Source: an uncultured Verrucomicrobiota bacterium
Lineage (GTDB): Bacteria; Verrucomicrobiota; Kiritimatiellia; CAIQIC01; Lenti-01
Reading direction: 5' to 3'
DNA: 64,000 nt
Assembly: GCA_938003985.1 (NCBI GenBank)
Contig: CALKWZ010000003.1
Span: 1-64,000, forward strand
Position numbers and translations under genes: made by a program. Shown piece after piece: positions 41,950 through 50,919 of the stretch; position 1 is the stretch's first letter, and every line of letters starts with the position of its first letter. The notes under the pieces are model-generated. The model did no database searches, had not been told where the DNA came from, and worked only from the letters and a program-made list of their open reading frames with translations.

Positions 41950-43200
41950 CTATTTTTCTTCCGCGTGGTTCTCGCTGGGGCCCGGCAGGACCAGGTTCAG
42001 CAGCACGCCGACGAGGCCGGCGAGCCCGATGCCGCCGAGGCAGAACCGGCCGCACGTGACGGTCATGTCGCCGATGCCGGCGGTGAGAATGACCGAAGCG
42101 ATGACGAGGTTGCGGGAGCGCGACATGTCCACGCGGGCCTTGACGAGCGAATTGACGCCGATGGCCGCGATCATGCCGAACAGCAGGAGCATGATGCCGC
42201 CCATGACGGGCGCCGGGATCGTGCGCAGGACCGCGCCGAGCTTGCCGGCGAAGGCCAGGATCATGGCCGCCACGGCGGCGATGCGCATCAGGCCCGGATC
42301 GGTGGCCTTGGTGAGCGCGACGGCGCCGGTGACTTCGGAATAGGTCGTGTTGGGCGGGCCGCCGAGCAGGCCGGCCAGCGAGGTGGCCAGGCCGTCGCCC
42401 AGCAGCGTGCGGTGCAGGCCGGGCGACTTGAGGTAGTCCTTGCCGGTCACCGACGAGATGGCGAGGACGTCGCCGACGTGTTCGATGGCGGGGGCGAGGG
42501 CGACGGGCAGCATGTAGAGGATGGCGGCCACGTCGAAAACGGGTTTGGCGAAGGCGCCGTTGGCCAGGGCGGTCTTCCACGGAATCTGGAACCAGGCGGC
42601 TTCCCGGACCGGGGTGAAATCGACGACGCCCATGGCGAGCGCGACGAGATAGCCCACGACGATGCCGCAGAGCACGGGGATGAGGCTGAGGAGCTTCCGG
42701 CCGTACATCACGGCGGCCACGGCGGTCAGCAGCGCGCAGGCGGCGATGAAAACGGCCCGCCCGTCGGGGGTGCCGCCGTCGAAACTGCGCGTCATGCCGA
42801 CGGCGACGGGCGCGAGCTTGAGGCCGATGACCATGATGACGGGGCCGGTGACGATGGGCGGCAGGTAGCGGTTGAGCAGTTCGCGCCCGCCGAGCCGCGC
42901 CATGGCGCTGAAGACCAGATAGACCAGGCCCGCGCAGAAGAGCGCGCCGAAGGTGGCGCCGGGGCCGAATTGCTTCATCGCGAACTGGATGGGCGCGATG
43001 AACGCGAACGAGCTGGCCAGGAAGATCGGCACGGCGCCGCCGGTGAGCGCGTGGAACAGCAGCGTGCCGGCGCCGGCGGTGAAGAGGGCGATGGACGGGT
43101 CGAGCCCCGTCAGCAGCGGCACGAGCACCAGCGCGCCGAACGCCACGAACAACATCTGGATGCCCAACACGAGTTTCCGGCCCGGCGCCATCGAATCCAT
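41950..43200 (-). CDS. uraA: Uracil permease (NCS2/UraA family)
   Basis: A 416-residue inner-membrane nucleobase transporter. NCS2 landmarks are the early FVAFGALVLVPLLTGLDPSIALFTAGAGTLLFH, the substrate-site helix around PAIEHVGDVLAIS (Glu-His), and the signature GGPPNTTYSEVTGAVALTKATDP, which in UraA reads NTTYSEN-IGV and separates uracil from xanthine permeases. ATG 43200 has a strong AGGAGG 8 nt upstream. Together with cdd elsewhere in the window it points to pyrimidine salvage. Confidence 0.9.
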   Translation of the reverse strand: MDSMAPGRKLVLGIQMLFVAFGALVLVPLLTGLDPSIALFTAGAGTLLFHALTGGAVPIFLASSFAFIAPIQFAMKQFGPGATFGALFCAGLVYLVFSAMARLGGRELLNRYLPPIVTGPVIMVIGLKLAPVAVGMTRSFDGGTPDGRAVFIAACALLTAVAAVMYGRKLLSLIPVLCGIVVGYLVALAMGVVDFTPVREAAWFQIPWKTALANGAFAKPVFDVAAILYMLPVALAPAIEHVGDVLAISSVTGKDYLKSPGLHRTLLGDGLATSLAGLLGGPPNTTYSEVTGAVALTKATDPGLMRIAAVAAMILAFAGKLGAVLRTIPAPVMGGIMLLLFGMIAAIGVNSLVKARVDMSRSRNLVIASVILTAGIGDMTVTCGRFCLGGIGLAGLVGVLLNLVLPGPSENHAEEK

Positions 43201-43230
43201 CGACGTTTCCTCCTGTGCGCCGCGCCAACG

Positions 43231-43313
43231 TGCCCGGGGTGGGGGTCGAACCCACATGACCTTTCGGTCAAGGGATTTTAAGTCCCTTGCGTCTGCCATT
43301 TCGCCACCCGGGC
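43231..43313 (-). tRNA. tRNA-Leu (anticodon UAA)
   Basis: An 83-nt type II tRNA on the minus strand. The acceptor stem pairs GCCCGGG with CCCGGGC, the anticodon loop reads CTTAAAA (anticodon TAA), a long variable arm CTTGACCGAAAGGTCAT follows, and the T-loop is TTCGACC. The 3' CCA is not encoded. A likely promoter on the same strand is TTGCAT-16-GATAGT at 43331-43358. Confidence 0.93.
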
Positions 43314-43330
43314 GGCACGGCTTGCGGAGC

Positions 43331-43358
43331 ACTATCGCAGATTCAGGGGCGGATGCAA
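43331..43358 (-). promoter_or_regulatory. tRNA-Leu promoter (TTGCAT-16-GATAGT)
   Basis: On the minus strand TTGCAT (43353-43358) and GATAGT (43331-43336) are 16 bp apart, just upstream of the tRNA. The initiator tRNA has a similar TTGCTT-16-TATAGT. Confidence 0.5.
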
Positions 43359-43395
43359 AGGGCCGGAATCGGGTTTCCGCCGGCCGCAACGGCAC

Positions 43396-43445
43396 TTTTA
43401 CGTAGAACGTAAAAAGTTTCGGCGGGTTTTACGTAGAACGTAAAA
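43396..43445. repeat. Two-copy palindrome array, 31-bp period (TTTTACGTAGAACGTAAAA)
   Basis: Two identical 19-bp palindromes at 43396-43414 and 43427-43445, exactly 31 bp apart, between the tRNA-Leu promoter region and the 3' end of the radical SAM gene. Three more copies with the same 31-bp period lie at 56370-56450. Confidence 0.88.
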
Positions 43446-43467
43446 ACTTTGCGGAAAGCGCGCGGCG

Positions 43468-44595
43468 CTATTTCCAGATTCCCGGGATGGGGGTGCCGTC
43501 GGGGGCGACGCCGTCGACGAGGCGGTTGCGGACGAGGAAGAAGCCTTGGCGTTCGACGACGATTTCGCCGGTGGCGGGCGAGCGGGTGGAATCGCCTTCG
43601 GGATAGGGGACGTTGCCGGTATAAACGTAGCGCAGGCCTTCGGCGAGGGCGATGTCGCGGGCGCGGATCACGGTCTCGACCGGCGTGGGGGGCAGGTTGG
43701 CCAGTTTGTGCTGCGGGTGGAACCGGGAGAAGTGCAGCGGCACGTCGGGGCCGAGGTTGTCCTTGACCCAGCGCGCGAGCTGGCGGATTTCGTCGTCGCC
43801 GTCGTTCTGGCCGGGCACGAGGAGGTTGACGATCTCGAGCCAGGTGCCGCTGGCGTGGATGATCTTCATGGCTTCGAGGATGGGCTCGCGGCGGCCGCCG
43901 GTGAGGTCGACGTAGAACTGCGGGTTGAAGGCCTTGAAGTCCACCTTGTAGGCATCGATGAACGGCAGCAGTTCGCGCAGCGGCCCGGGTTCGACGTAGC
44001 CGTTGCTGACGACGAGGGTCTTGAGGCCTTTGGCCTTGGCGAGCCGGGCGATATCGAGCATGTATTCGTAGAAAATGGTGGGTTCGCTGTAGGTGAAGGC
44101 GATGGCCTGGGCGCCGCTGCGGAGGGCGGCCTCGACGACCTGTTCGGGCGTGGCGGCCTGGGTGGCGACTTGCCAGGGGAAGGACTGGGAGATTTCCCAG
44201 TTCTGGCAGAACAGGCAGCGCATGTTGCAGCCGGGAGTGGCGAGGGAGAAGGCCTGCGCGCCGGGCAGGACGTGGTAGAACGGCTTTTTCTCGATGGGAT
44301 CGACGTGGACGGCGGCCAACTGGCCGTAGGCGAGGGTGTAGAGCTTGCCGCCGACGTTTTTCCGCACCTTGCACCGGCCGATCTGGCCCTCGGGCAGGCG
44401 GCAGGAGTTGGGACAGAGCCGGCAATGGACGAGGCCGTTGGGGAGCGTTTCGTACCAGCGGGCTTCGTGCAGGCCGGCGGCGGCGTCCGCGCCGGCGCCG
44501 GGCGCGGGACACGCGGCCCGTTCGCGGGCGAACAGCCACCAGGCGGCCGCGCCGACGACGGCGATCCCGAACAGGCTGGCCAGGATCTTCTTCAC
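43468..44595 (-). CDS. Radical SAM protein of the AMMECR1/MEMO/radical-SAM type, membrane-anchored
   Basis: A 375-residue protein. Residues 1-25 are one hydrophobic helix (LASLFGIAVVGAAAWWLFA). The body opens ETLPNGLVHCRLCPNSCRLPEGQIGRCKVR, a Cys-rich segment found in AmmeMemoRadiSam-system enzymes. The radical SAM cluster is CNMRCLFC (C-x3-C-x2-C), and PTIFYEYMLD and VPLHFSRFHPQHKL are family landmarks. It would generate a 5'-deoxyadenosyl radical; substrate unknown. The anchor suggests attachment to the inner membrane. Start GTG 44595 overlaps the preceding stop (GTGA), a pattern used elsewhere here; another GTG lies three bases upstream. Confidence 0.85.
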   Translation of the reverse strand: MKKILASLFGIAVVGAAAWWLFARERAACPAPGAGADAAAGLHEARWYETLPNGLVHCRLCPNSCRLPEGQIGRCKVRKNVGGKLYTLAYGQLAAVHVDPIEKKPFYHVLPGAQAFSLATPGCNMRCLFCQNWEISQSFPWQVATQAATPEQVVEAALRSGAQAIAFTYSEPTIFYEYMLDIARLAKAKGLKTLVVSNGYVEPGPLRELLPFIDAYKVDFKAFNPQFYVDLTGGRREPILEAMKIIHASGTWLEIVNLLVPGQNDGDDEIRQLARWVKDNLGPDVPLHFSRFHPQHKLANLPPTPVETVIRARDIALAEGLRYVYTGNVPYPEGDSTRSPATGEIVVERQGFFLVRNRLVDGVAPDGTPIPGIWK

Positions 44596-45203
44596 CACTT
44601 CAGGATACCATAGACGAAGAAGAGAACGCCAACGGCCAAGGCGGCGAAACGGGCGACCCGGCGGAACTCGGGCCAGCGGCCGAGGCCGCCGACGAACAGC
44701 AGCGGCACGAGATAGACGGCGGTGGCCGCGAAGAAGACGAGGAAGTAGGCCGCGCCGCGCAGCCAATCATGCAAGGTAAAGACGTAGGCCACGGAAAGCC
44801 ACAGCGGCGGGCAGGCGTTCGTGGCCAGCAGCAGGCCCAGCACAAAGGGCGTTTTCCGGCCGCGGCGCGGGGTGCCGGCGCAGGCGGCCGCTTCGGGTTT
44901 GCGCAGTCCGAGGGCATAGGCCACCAGCACGAGCGACAAGACGACCATCGCCCCGGCGGATATCCGATGCAGGACGCCTTCCCCGAACCGCGCGCCGAGA
45001 AATCCGCTGGCGGCGCCGAGAAGCAGATAACCCAGCAGGCGCCCGCCGAGGAATTCCAGCCAGACCCGCACGGTGCCGCGGGCGGTGCGCGCCTCGGCCG
45101 CGAACACGGGCGCGAGCACGGGCACGCAGGAAAAACAACAGAACAGCCCCGTGGACAACCCCGCCAGCAGCGGCTCGAGCAGGAAAGCGACGAAGCTGCG
45201 CAC
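44592..45203 (-). CDS. CcdA/DsbD- or SafE-like polytopic membrane protein
   Basis: A 203-residue protein with six predicted helices. The opening LLAGLSTGLFCCFSCVPVLAPVFAAEAR resembles the Cys/Pro helix of CcdA/DsbD-type electron carriers and the related sulfite exporter TauE/SafE-like UreH family. A second Cys/Pro element, LLATNACPPLWLSVAYVF, occurs in the second half. One Cys per half in this position suggests transfer of reducing power across the membrane. It starts at GTG after a GGAGGG site and overlaps the radical SAM gene by 4 bp, so the two are likely functionally linked. Confidence 0.7.
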   Translation of the reverse strand: MRSFVAFLLEPLLAGLSTGLFCCFSCVPVLAPVFAAEARTARGTVRVWLEFLGGRLLGYLLLGAASGFLGARFGEGVLHRISAGAMVVLSLVLVAYALGLRKPEAAACAGTPRRGRKTPFVLGLLLATNACPPLWLSVAYVFTLHDWLRGAAYFLVFFAATAVYLVPLLFVGGLGRWPEFRRVARFAALAVGVLFFVYGILKW

Positions 45204-45222
45204 CGGCTGGCCCTCCCTCCGG

Positions 45223-46311
45223 TCAGCCCAGCGCGGCGATGCGCTTGAGGCGTTCGATGATGGGCAGGTGCTGGGTGCAGCGGGTCTCGCAGAGGCCGCA
45301 GGCGACGCATTCGGCGGCCTGGGCGGGCGTCAGGTCCCAGTGATATTTCAGGCGGCCGCGGATTTCGGCGTCGCCGGCCTTGAGCTGCATCAGGTTGTGG
45401 ACGTCCATGAAGCGCGGGATCGGGATGCCCTGGGGGCAGGGCAGGCAGTAGCCGCAGCCGGTGCACATTTCGTTGAAGTCCGTTTCGATGCGCTTCCGGA
45501 GGGTTTCGAGATGCTCGGGGGCATAGGGCTTGAAATCTTCCACGGCGCGGACGGCGGCTTCGACTTCGGCGACGGACCCGAAGCCGACGAGGGCCGTGGT
45601 GACGGCGGGCTCGGAGACCAGGAACCGCAGGGCGGCGGCCACGACGTCGGGATCGCCGGGGCCGCGGATGAAGTCGAAGACGTCGGCGTGCCGGGGGATG
45701 AGCCCGCCGCCGAGGGGATTCATGGCGACGACGCCCCGGCCGAGGCGACCGGCGGCCTGGACGCCTTGGCGGCGATAGGGGAAATTGATGGCGCAGTAGC
45801 CGAGGGTGACGCCTTCGATTTCGGGGTGGTCGGCCAGCATCCGCTCGATCTCGGGGCCGGTCATGTGGGTGGACACGCAAACGTGGCCGATCAGGCCTTC
45901 GGCCTTGGCCTTGAGGGCCTCGGCCAGGGCGCCGCCGGCGACGCGGCTTTGCCAGTCGGCGGGGTCCATGACGCACCAGATATGGAAAAAGTCGATCCGG
46001 GGCAGGCCAAGGCGGCTCAGGGAGCGTTCGAGGCCGCGGCGGAAGTCGGCGGCCTTGGGGGCGGAGCACTTGGACGAGACGTAGAGGGGCAGGGGGGAGG
46101 GGGGCATGGAGCGGAGGGCCGCGCCGAAGATGTCCTCGCTCTTGTCGTCGCAATAGTAGGGGGCGGTGTCGAAATAGGTGATTCCGGCCCGCCGGGCGGC
46201 ATGGAGGACGGCGATGCCCTCCTCGGGATTTTGCGGGTTGGGCAGGCGCATGCCCCCGCAACCGATGGCGCCTAAGATTTTCCCGGTCCGTCCGTATTCT
46301 TTGTGGAGCAT
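45223..46311 (-). CDS. Aldo/keto reductase with C-terminal 4Fe-4S ferredoxin domain
   Basis: A 362-residue protein. Residues 1-270 are an aldo/keto reductase barrel: GRTGKILGAIGCGGMRL, the DTAPYYCDDKSEDIFG active-site segment with catalytic Tyr, SSKCSAP and DFFHIWCV. The C-terminal 90 residues hold two cluster motifs, CTGCGYCLPCPQGIPIP and CVACGLCETRC, found in ferredoxin-linked AKR proteins of anaerobes. It probably reduces a carbonyl compound with electrons from a ferredoxin-type chain. AAGGAA lies before the ATG. It is the first gene of the minus-strand unit leading to the radical SAM gene. Confidence 0.9.
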   Translation of the reverse strand: MLHKEYGRTGKILGAIGCGGMRLPNPQNPEEGIAVLHAARRAGITYFDTAPYYCDDKSEDIFGAALRSMPPSPLPLYVSSKCSAPKAADFRRGLERSLSRLGLPRIDFFHIWCVMDPADWQSRVAGGALAEALKAKAEGLIGHVCVSTHMTGPEIERMLADHPEIEGVTLGYCAINFPYRRQGVQAAGRLGRGVVAMNPLGGGLIPRHADVFDFIRGPGDPDVVAAALRFLVSEPAVTTALVGFGSVAEVEAAVRAVEDFKPYAPEHLETLRKRIETDFNEMCTGCGYCLPCPQGIPIPRFMDVHNLMQLKAGDAEIRGRLKYHWDLTPAQAAECVACGLCETRCTQHLPIIERLKRIAALG

Positions 46312-46331
46312 GGAAAAAAATTCCTTATGGA

Positions 46332-46361
46332 TTGACGATAGCGTGGTTGTAGGAATATAAA
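46332..46361 (+). promoter_or_regulatory. Promoter of the TPR-ExbBD operon (TTGACG-18-TATAAA)
   Basis: TTGACG (46332-46337) and TATAAA (46356-46361) are 18 bp apart. The first in-frame ATG (46368) is only six bases past the -10 box, so a leaderless start there is possible. The signal-peptide start at 46428 would instead have a 60-nt leader. Confidence 0.65.
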
Positions 46362-46427
46362 CAAGCCATGAATCTGCAACGGCGTTCGTCGGCTGGGCAT
46401 CCTCTTTCGCGGGAGACGGATCGGACC

Positions 46428-49262
46428 ATGAAGAGCAGCAACTGGATCGGAATGGCGTTGGCGGGTTGCCTATTGCTGGGCGGGACGGCCCGGGCGGGGG
46501 TGGATGAGGAGTTCGCGTTCGCGTCGGGGCTGGTTTCCTATTCGCCGTCGTTTCCGGACTTTGCGCAGAAGGTGGTCGACGCGGTGCTGGCGAAAGATCC
46601 CGCCCAGAAGGACCGCAGCAAGGTCGTGCAGGCCGAAATCCTGATCCAGCGCCGGCAGTTCGCGGAGGCGGAAACGATCGCGGGCGAACTGGGGCCGACG
46701 AACCCGAAGGCGCAGGCGATCAACCTGGTGCTGGCGTACAACTATTTCGCGGTCGGCAACGAGGCCAAGTCGCGGGAACTCTACGACGCCTTCTTCAAAT
46801 TGTACGAGAAGGAGAAGCCGACGGATCCGGACGTGCTGCTGCGCTACCGGGAGGCGGCGTTCAAGTACGCGCAGATCCTGATGATGGCCGGCGACTATCT
46901 GGGGGCCGCCGCCGGGTTCGAGCGCGTCGAGGGCGTCGCCGAGAACAACGAGCAGAAGCGTTCGCTGCAGGTGTCCCGCGCGCAGGCGCTCGTGAAGGCC
47001 GCCGAGCAGAAGAGCGGCGACGAAAAGAACAAGCTGCTGGACGACGCCAAGAAGGTCTGCGAGACCCTCCAGTGGGGCGGCCTGGACCTGCAGTTCGTGG
47101 ATTCCATCGTGATCATGGCCAACATCGAGCTGGCCAAGGGCAATCCCGCCGGCGCCAAGAAGGTGCTGATGGACTACATGGACATCATCAAGCCAATCGA
47201 CGACACCCTCGCGCAGCTGGGGCTGCCGATGCGGGAAAGCCCGATGGCCGGGGCGCGCTCGCTGCTCGGCCGCCTGATGAAGGAAGAGGCCGACAAGCTG
47301 GCGGCCGACAAGAAGTCCGACGAAGCCATCAAGGCCTACAGCGGCGCGCTGAGCGAGTACTACAACGTCTTCGTGAAGTACGGCGACAGCGACTGGGGTC
47401 CGAGCGCCGGCATGGCCGCGCGGGACATCAAGGGCATCCTGGAAACCCAGTACGGCAAGACGGTCAAGATCGACCTGCCCGAGACGCTGGCCAGCAAGGC
47501 GGCGGGCACGGAATTCATGATGGCCGACAACCTCTTCCGCCAGCAGAAGTACGCCGACGCCGCGGCGGAATACGTGCGCGTGCTGGCGCAGTTCCCGGAA
47601 GCGGGCGAGCTGTCCATCGGCGCGATGGGCAACCTGGTCCAGTGCTATCTGAACCTCAACGACGACCTCTACGCCAAGATGGCGGCGAACTACCTGGGCG
47701 AGCGCTTCGCCGCCAAGAGCGACATCCCCGCCAAGGGGCTCGTTTCGGCCGCGCAGCTCTACGACAAGGCCGGCAAGGCCGAGATGTCGAAGTACATGTT
47801 CGACCGCTACCTCGAATATTGCCCGACGGACGTGCGCGCGGGCCAGATCCTCTTCTATCTGGCCGCCAAGGCGGAACGAGAAGGCCGGCAGGAGGAAGCC
47901 GACGCCTATCTGGCCAAGATCATCACCGACTACCAGAACGACCAGAACTATCCCAAGGCGCTCAGCAAGCGCGCCTGGAAGGCCTATCTGGACAAGGACT
48001 ACGCCGGCGCCGTCGAGGGCATGAAGCTGTTCATCGAGCAGTCGCAACCCAGTCCCACCCGCGCCCAGGCGATGTTCGCCCTCGGCGATTGCTTGCGCCG
48101 CACGGGCAAGATGGCCGACGCCGTCCGCCAATTCGACGCTCTCGTCAAGGCGCTCGCGCCGGCCGGCAATCCCTACGGCAGCTCGGCCGACGAACTCCAG
48201 CGCAACGCCACGCTGCTGGAGCAGGCCCGCTTCTATTTCGCCTACAGCCTCAGCCGCCTGCCGACCGACGCCACCCGCCAGGCCGCCATCGCCAAGCTCG
48301 ACGAATTCCTCGGCTTCTATCCGAAAGCCGAACTCGCGCCCAAGGCGCTCAACCTGAAGGGCTCCCTCCAGATGGCGCTGAAGGATGCGGGCGCGAACGA
48401 GACCTTCGCGCGGCTGGCGGCCGAATATCCGGACACCGACGAAGGCAAGAACGCGCAGTACGCCCGGATCAGCGGCGCGCTGGATCTCGGCCAGTTCGAC
48501 CAGGCCCGCGAGGCCCTCGCCGCGATGCTGGCGAGCCCGGGCAGCTACTCGGTGGACGAATTCACGCGGGTCGGCCAGGCCATGTTCGACAAGGCGCAAT
48601 GGCAAGACGCCGCCGGCGCCTTCGCGCAGGTGCAGGGCAAATCGGAAGACCGCCTCTATCTGGAGCGCGCGCTCTACGGCATCGGCGCGTCCCGCTACGA
48701 GCTGGGCGACCACGACGGCGCCGTGGCCGCGCTCAACGAGCTGATGGAAAAGTGGCCCAACTCCAGTCTCTTCTACCAGGCCAAGTTCAAGCTCGCCAGC
48801 GCCAACCTGAAGCGCGGCGACCTGGCCGCCGCCAAGATCGCGCTCAACGACATCTTCCGCTACGCCCGCGAGCCGGAGGTCGTCAACGACGCCAGCCTGC
48901 TCTACGCCTCCGTGCTGCTCCAGGAGGGCGACAAGACCGGCGCGCTGGCTTCCTACAAGCGGCTGGAATTCTTCAACAGCCGCGCCATGAAGACCGAAAA
49001 GGAGCGCCAGCAGATCGAAACGGCCATCCTCGCCGCGATCGACCTGGCCGCGGAACTGGACCGGCAGGCCGACGTGCTCGAAAGCTGCGACGTGTACCTG
49101 CGGCTCTATCCGACGGGCGCGCAGGTCGCCGCCGTGCGCCAGAAGCGCACCGCGGCCTCGTTCAAGGCCAACGCGGAAGCCGCGGCGGTCGCGGCGGTGC
49201 CCGCCGCCGCGCCGGCCCCGGCGCCGGCCGCGCCCCCGGCCGCGCCGGCCGCCGGCCCCTAA
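46428..49262 (+). CDS. Large exported TPR-repeat protein, first gene of the ExbBD-like operon
   Basis: A 944-residue protein. Residues 1-23 (MKSSNWIGMALAGCLLLGGTARA) form a signal peptide; LAGC could also be read as a lipobox, but ARA-G cleavage is more usual. The rest is mostly tetratricopeptide repeats, e.g. FRQQKYADAAAEYVRVLAQFPEAGEL, ALGDCLRRTGKMADAVRQFDALV and YELGDHDGAVAALNELMEKWPNS, ending in an Ala/Pro tail. It resembles YbgF/BamD-type periplasmic TPR scaffolds but is much longer. It probably organises protein contacts in the periplasm for the downstream energised complex. ATG 46368 is an alternative start adding 20 residues. Confidence 0.8.
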   Translation: MKSSNWIGMALAGCLLLGGTARAGVDEEFAFASGLVSYSPSFPDFAQKVVDAVLAKDPAQKDRSKVVQAEILIQRRQFAEAETIAGELGPTNPKAQAINLVLAYNYFAVGNEAKSRELYDAFFKLYEKEKPTDPDVLLRYREAAFKYAQILMMAGDYLGAAAGFERVEGVAENNEQKRSLQVSRAQALVKAAEQKSGDEKNKLLDDAKKVCETLQWGGLDLQFVDSIVIMANIELAKGNPAGAKKVLMDYMDIIKPIDDTLAQLGLPMRESPMAGARSLLGRLMKEEADKLAADKKSDEAIKAYSGALSEYYNVFVKYGDSDWGPSAGMAARDIKGILETQYGKTVKIDLPETLASKAAGTEFMMADNLFRQQKYADAAAEYVRVLAQFPEAGELSIGAMGNLVQCYLNLNDDLYAKMAANYLGERFAAKSDIPAKGLVSAAQLYDKAGKAEMSKYMFDRYLEYCPTDVRAGQILFYLAAKAEREGRQEEADAYLAKIITDYQNDQNYPKALSKRAWKAYLDKDYAGAVEGMKLFIEQSQPSPTRAQAMFALGDCLRRTGKMADAVRQFDALVKALAPAGNPYGSSADELQRNATLLEQARFYFAYSLSRLPTDATRQAAIAKLDEFLGFYPKAELAPKALNLKGSLQMALKDAGANETFARLAAEYPDTDEGKNAQYARISGALDLGQFDQAREALAAMLASPGSYSVDEFTRVGQAMFDKAQWQDAAGAFAQVQGKSEDRLYLERALYGIGASRYELGDHDGAVAALNELMEKWPNSSLFYQAKFKLASANLKRGDLAAAKIALNDIFRYAREPEVVNDASLLYASVLLQEGDKTGALASYKRLEFFNSRAMKTEKERQQIETAILAAIDLAAELDRQADVLESCDVYLRLYPTGAQVAAVRQKRTAASFKANAEAAAVAAVPAAAPAPAPAAPPAAPAAGP

Positions 49263-49290
49263 ACGATTTGGAAACAGGAGAAGAAAAGCC

Positions 49291-50079
49291 ATGAAGAATA
49301 CGAAAATCGGCGGACTCGTCCTGAGCCTCGCGCTGGTCGCCGCGGCGGCCGCGGCGGCGCCCTACGTGGAGCTTCCCAACGGATCGCGCGTGACCGGCTC
49401 GGCCATCCGCGCGCTGGCCAACGGCGACGTCAACCTGCAGATGGAAATGGGCATGCGCACGTTCCCGAAGGGCACCTACGTCAAGGCCGTGGCCGACAAG
49501 CCGGCGGAATACGACCAGGCCGCCGCCGCCATCAAGGCCCAGAAATACGACGTGGCCATCAAGCTGCTGGAAGGCATCATCGCCCGCTTCCGCTACCTGA
49601 GCTGGGACGTCGAAGCCTCCAAGCTGCTCGCGCAGGCGCGCATGGCGTCCGGCGACGCCGAAGGCGCCGTCAAGGCCTACGAGCAGCTCTTCCTGCTGGC
49701 CCCCGCCGAAAAGCAGAACGCCGATTCCCTCTGGGGCCTGCGCCGCGCCATGCTCAAGGCCCAGCAGTTCCCCGCGCTGATCCGCCAGCTCGACGCCGTG
49801 GCCGCCGCCGGCAACCGCGCCGACGCCGCCCGCGCCCAGACCATGCGCGGCGACATCGAGCTGGAGCAGAACCACGTCGAACTGGCCGCGCTGGACTACC
49901 TGCGCACGGCCATCCTGTTCGCCGACGTCAAGGACGCGGCGATCCTGGGCGAGGCCACCTTCAAGGCCGCCGCCGCCCTCGAGCAGCTGCGCGATCCGCG
50001 CGCGAAGGATATGTACAAGAAGGTCGTGACGGACTACGGCAGTTCGCCCTACGCGGCGCAGGCCCGCGGCAAGATCTAG
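49291..50079 (+). CDS. Exported helical-repeat (TPR-like) protein
   Basis: A 262-residue protein with a signal peptide (MKNTKIGGLVLSLALVAAAAAAA). A short beta region follows (YVELPNGSRVTGSAIRALANGDVNLQMEMGMRTFPKGTYV, resembling a small SH3-like module), then TPR-like helices from about residue 75 (AAAIKAQKYDVAIKLLEGIIARF, EGAVKAYEQLFLLAP). It lies 28 bp after the large TPR gene with a good AGGAG site. It probably works beside it in the periplasm. Confidence 0.75.
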   Translation: MKNTKIGGLVLSLALVAAAAAAAPYVELPNGSRVTGSAIRALANGDVNLQMEMGMRTFPKGTYVKAVADKPAEYDQAAAAIKAQKYDVAIKLLEGIIARFRYLSWDVEASKLLAQARMASGDAEGAVKAYEQLFLLAPAEKQNADSLWGLRRAMLKAQQFPALIRQLDAVAAAGNRADAARAQTMRGDIELEQNHVELAALDYLRTAILFADVKDAAILGEATFKAAAALEQLRDPRAKDMYKKVVTDYGSSPYAAQARGKI

Positions 50080-50115
50080 GCAACCCTTTAAAAAAGAAGC
50101 GAAGGAGAACGAATC

Positions 50116-50892
50116 ATGTCCAAGAAATCCCGGATGATGGTGTGGCTGGTCCTGTTGGCGGCGCTGGTGCTGCTCCCCGCGCTGGGCTTCGCGCAGGAAA
50201 TGGTGATGGAAGAGGGCGCCGCGGCCTCCGCGGAAGAAAGCTCCGGCGGCATGGGCCTGTTCGCGGTCATCGCGAGTTCCGGCTGGCTCGGCTTCATCCT
50301 GTGGGGCGCGCTGCTGGGCTGCTCCATCGCGGCGGCGTGGCTGGCGATCGACTTCTTCGTCACCATCAACCCCAAGAAGATCATTCCCGAAAACCTCATC
50401 AACGACGTGCGCGAGGCGATGGAGCAGGGCGACGTGATGAAGGCCCTCCAGCGCTGCGAGCAGGACCAGGGCCCGCTGCCGTCGATCCTGATGGCCGGCT
50501 TCCGCAACGTGAAGGAAGGCTTCGAAGTCATCCAGGAACAGGTCGGCGCCGCCGCCGATCTCGAAAGCGAAAAGCTGATGCAGCGCGTGGCCTACCTGAG
50601 CATGTGCGGCAGCATCGCCCCCATGCTGGGGCTGCTCGGCACGGTGCAAGGCATGATCTACGCGTTCGCCAACCTGGCCTCGAGCCAGGCCGGCGCCGCG
50701 CAGCAATCCATGCTGGCCATGAACATCGCCCAGGCCCTCTGGACGACCGCCGCGGGCCTCTGCGTGGCCATTCCCGCCGTGTCCCTCTACACCGTCTTCA
50801 AGAACCGCCTGTCCCGCATCATCCTGAAGATGGAAGGCCTGACGATGGACCTCATCAAGGCCCTGCGCAACGTGGAAGTGGTGGAAGAATAG
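50116..50892 (+). CDS. exbB: ExbB/TolQ/MotA-type proton channel protein
   Basis: A 258-residue inner-membrane protein. An N-terminal signal-like helix (VWLVLLAALVLLPALGFAQ) precedes three channel helices, a layout common in ExbB proteins outside the Proteobacteria. The channel core is SMCGSIAPMLGLLGTVQGMIYAF and IAQALWTTAAGLCVAIPAVSLY, with the two conserved threonines (GLLGT and ALWTT) that line the ExbB/TolQ proton path. With ExbD it converts proton-motive force into movement of a TonB-type partner. Genes for two ExbD proteins follow directly. Confidence 0.92.
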   Translation: MSKKSRMMVWLVLLAALVLLPALGFAQEMVMEEGAAASAEESSGGMGLFAVIASSGWLGFILWGALLGCSIAAAWLAIDFFVTINPKKIIPENLINDVREAMEQGDVMKALQRCEQDQGPLPSILMAGFRNVKEGFEVIQEQVGAAADLESEKLMQRVAYLSMCGSIAPMLGLLGTVQGMIYAFANLASSQAGAAQQSMLAMNIAQALWTTAAGLCVAIPAVSLYTVFKNRLSRIILKMEGLTMDLIKALRNVEVVEE

Positions 50893-50919
50893 CCTCCGGC
50901 CCCCGCCGGGGAGACGCCC

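Noticed and set aside
46470..49292. 940-codon antisense open frame across the large TPR gene
   Set aside because: Shadow frame; the plus strand has a signal peptide, TPRs and operon context.
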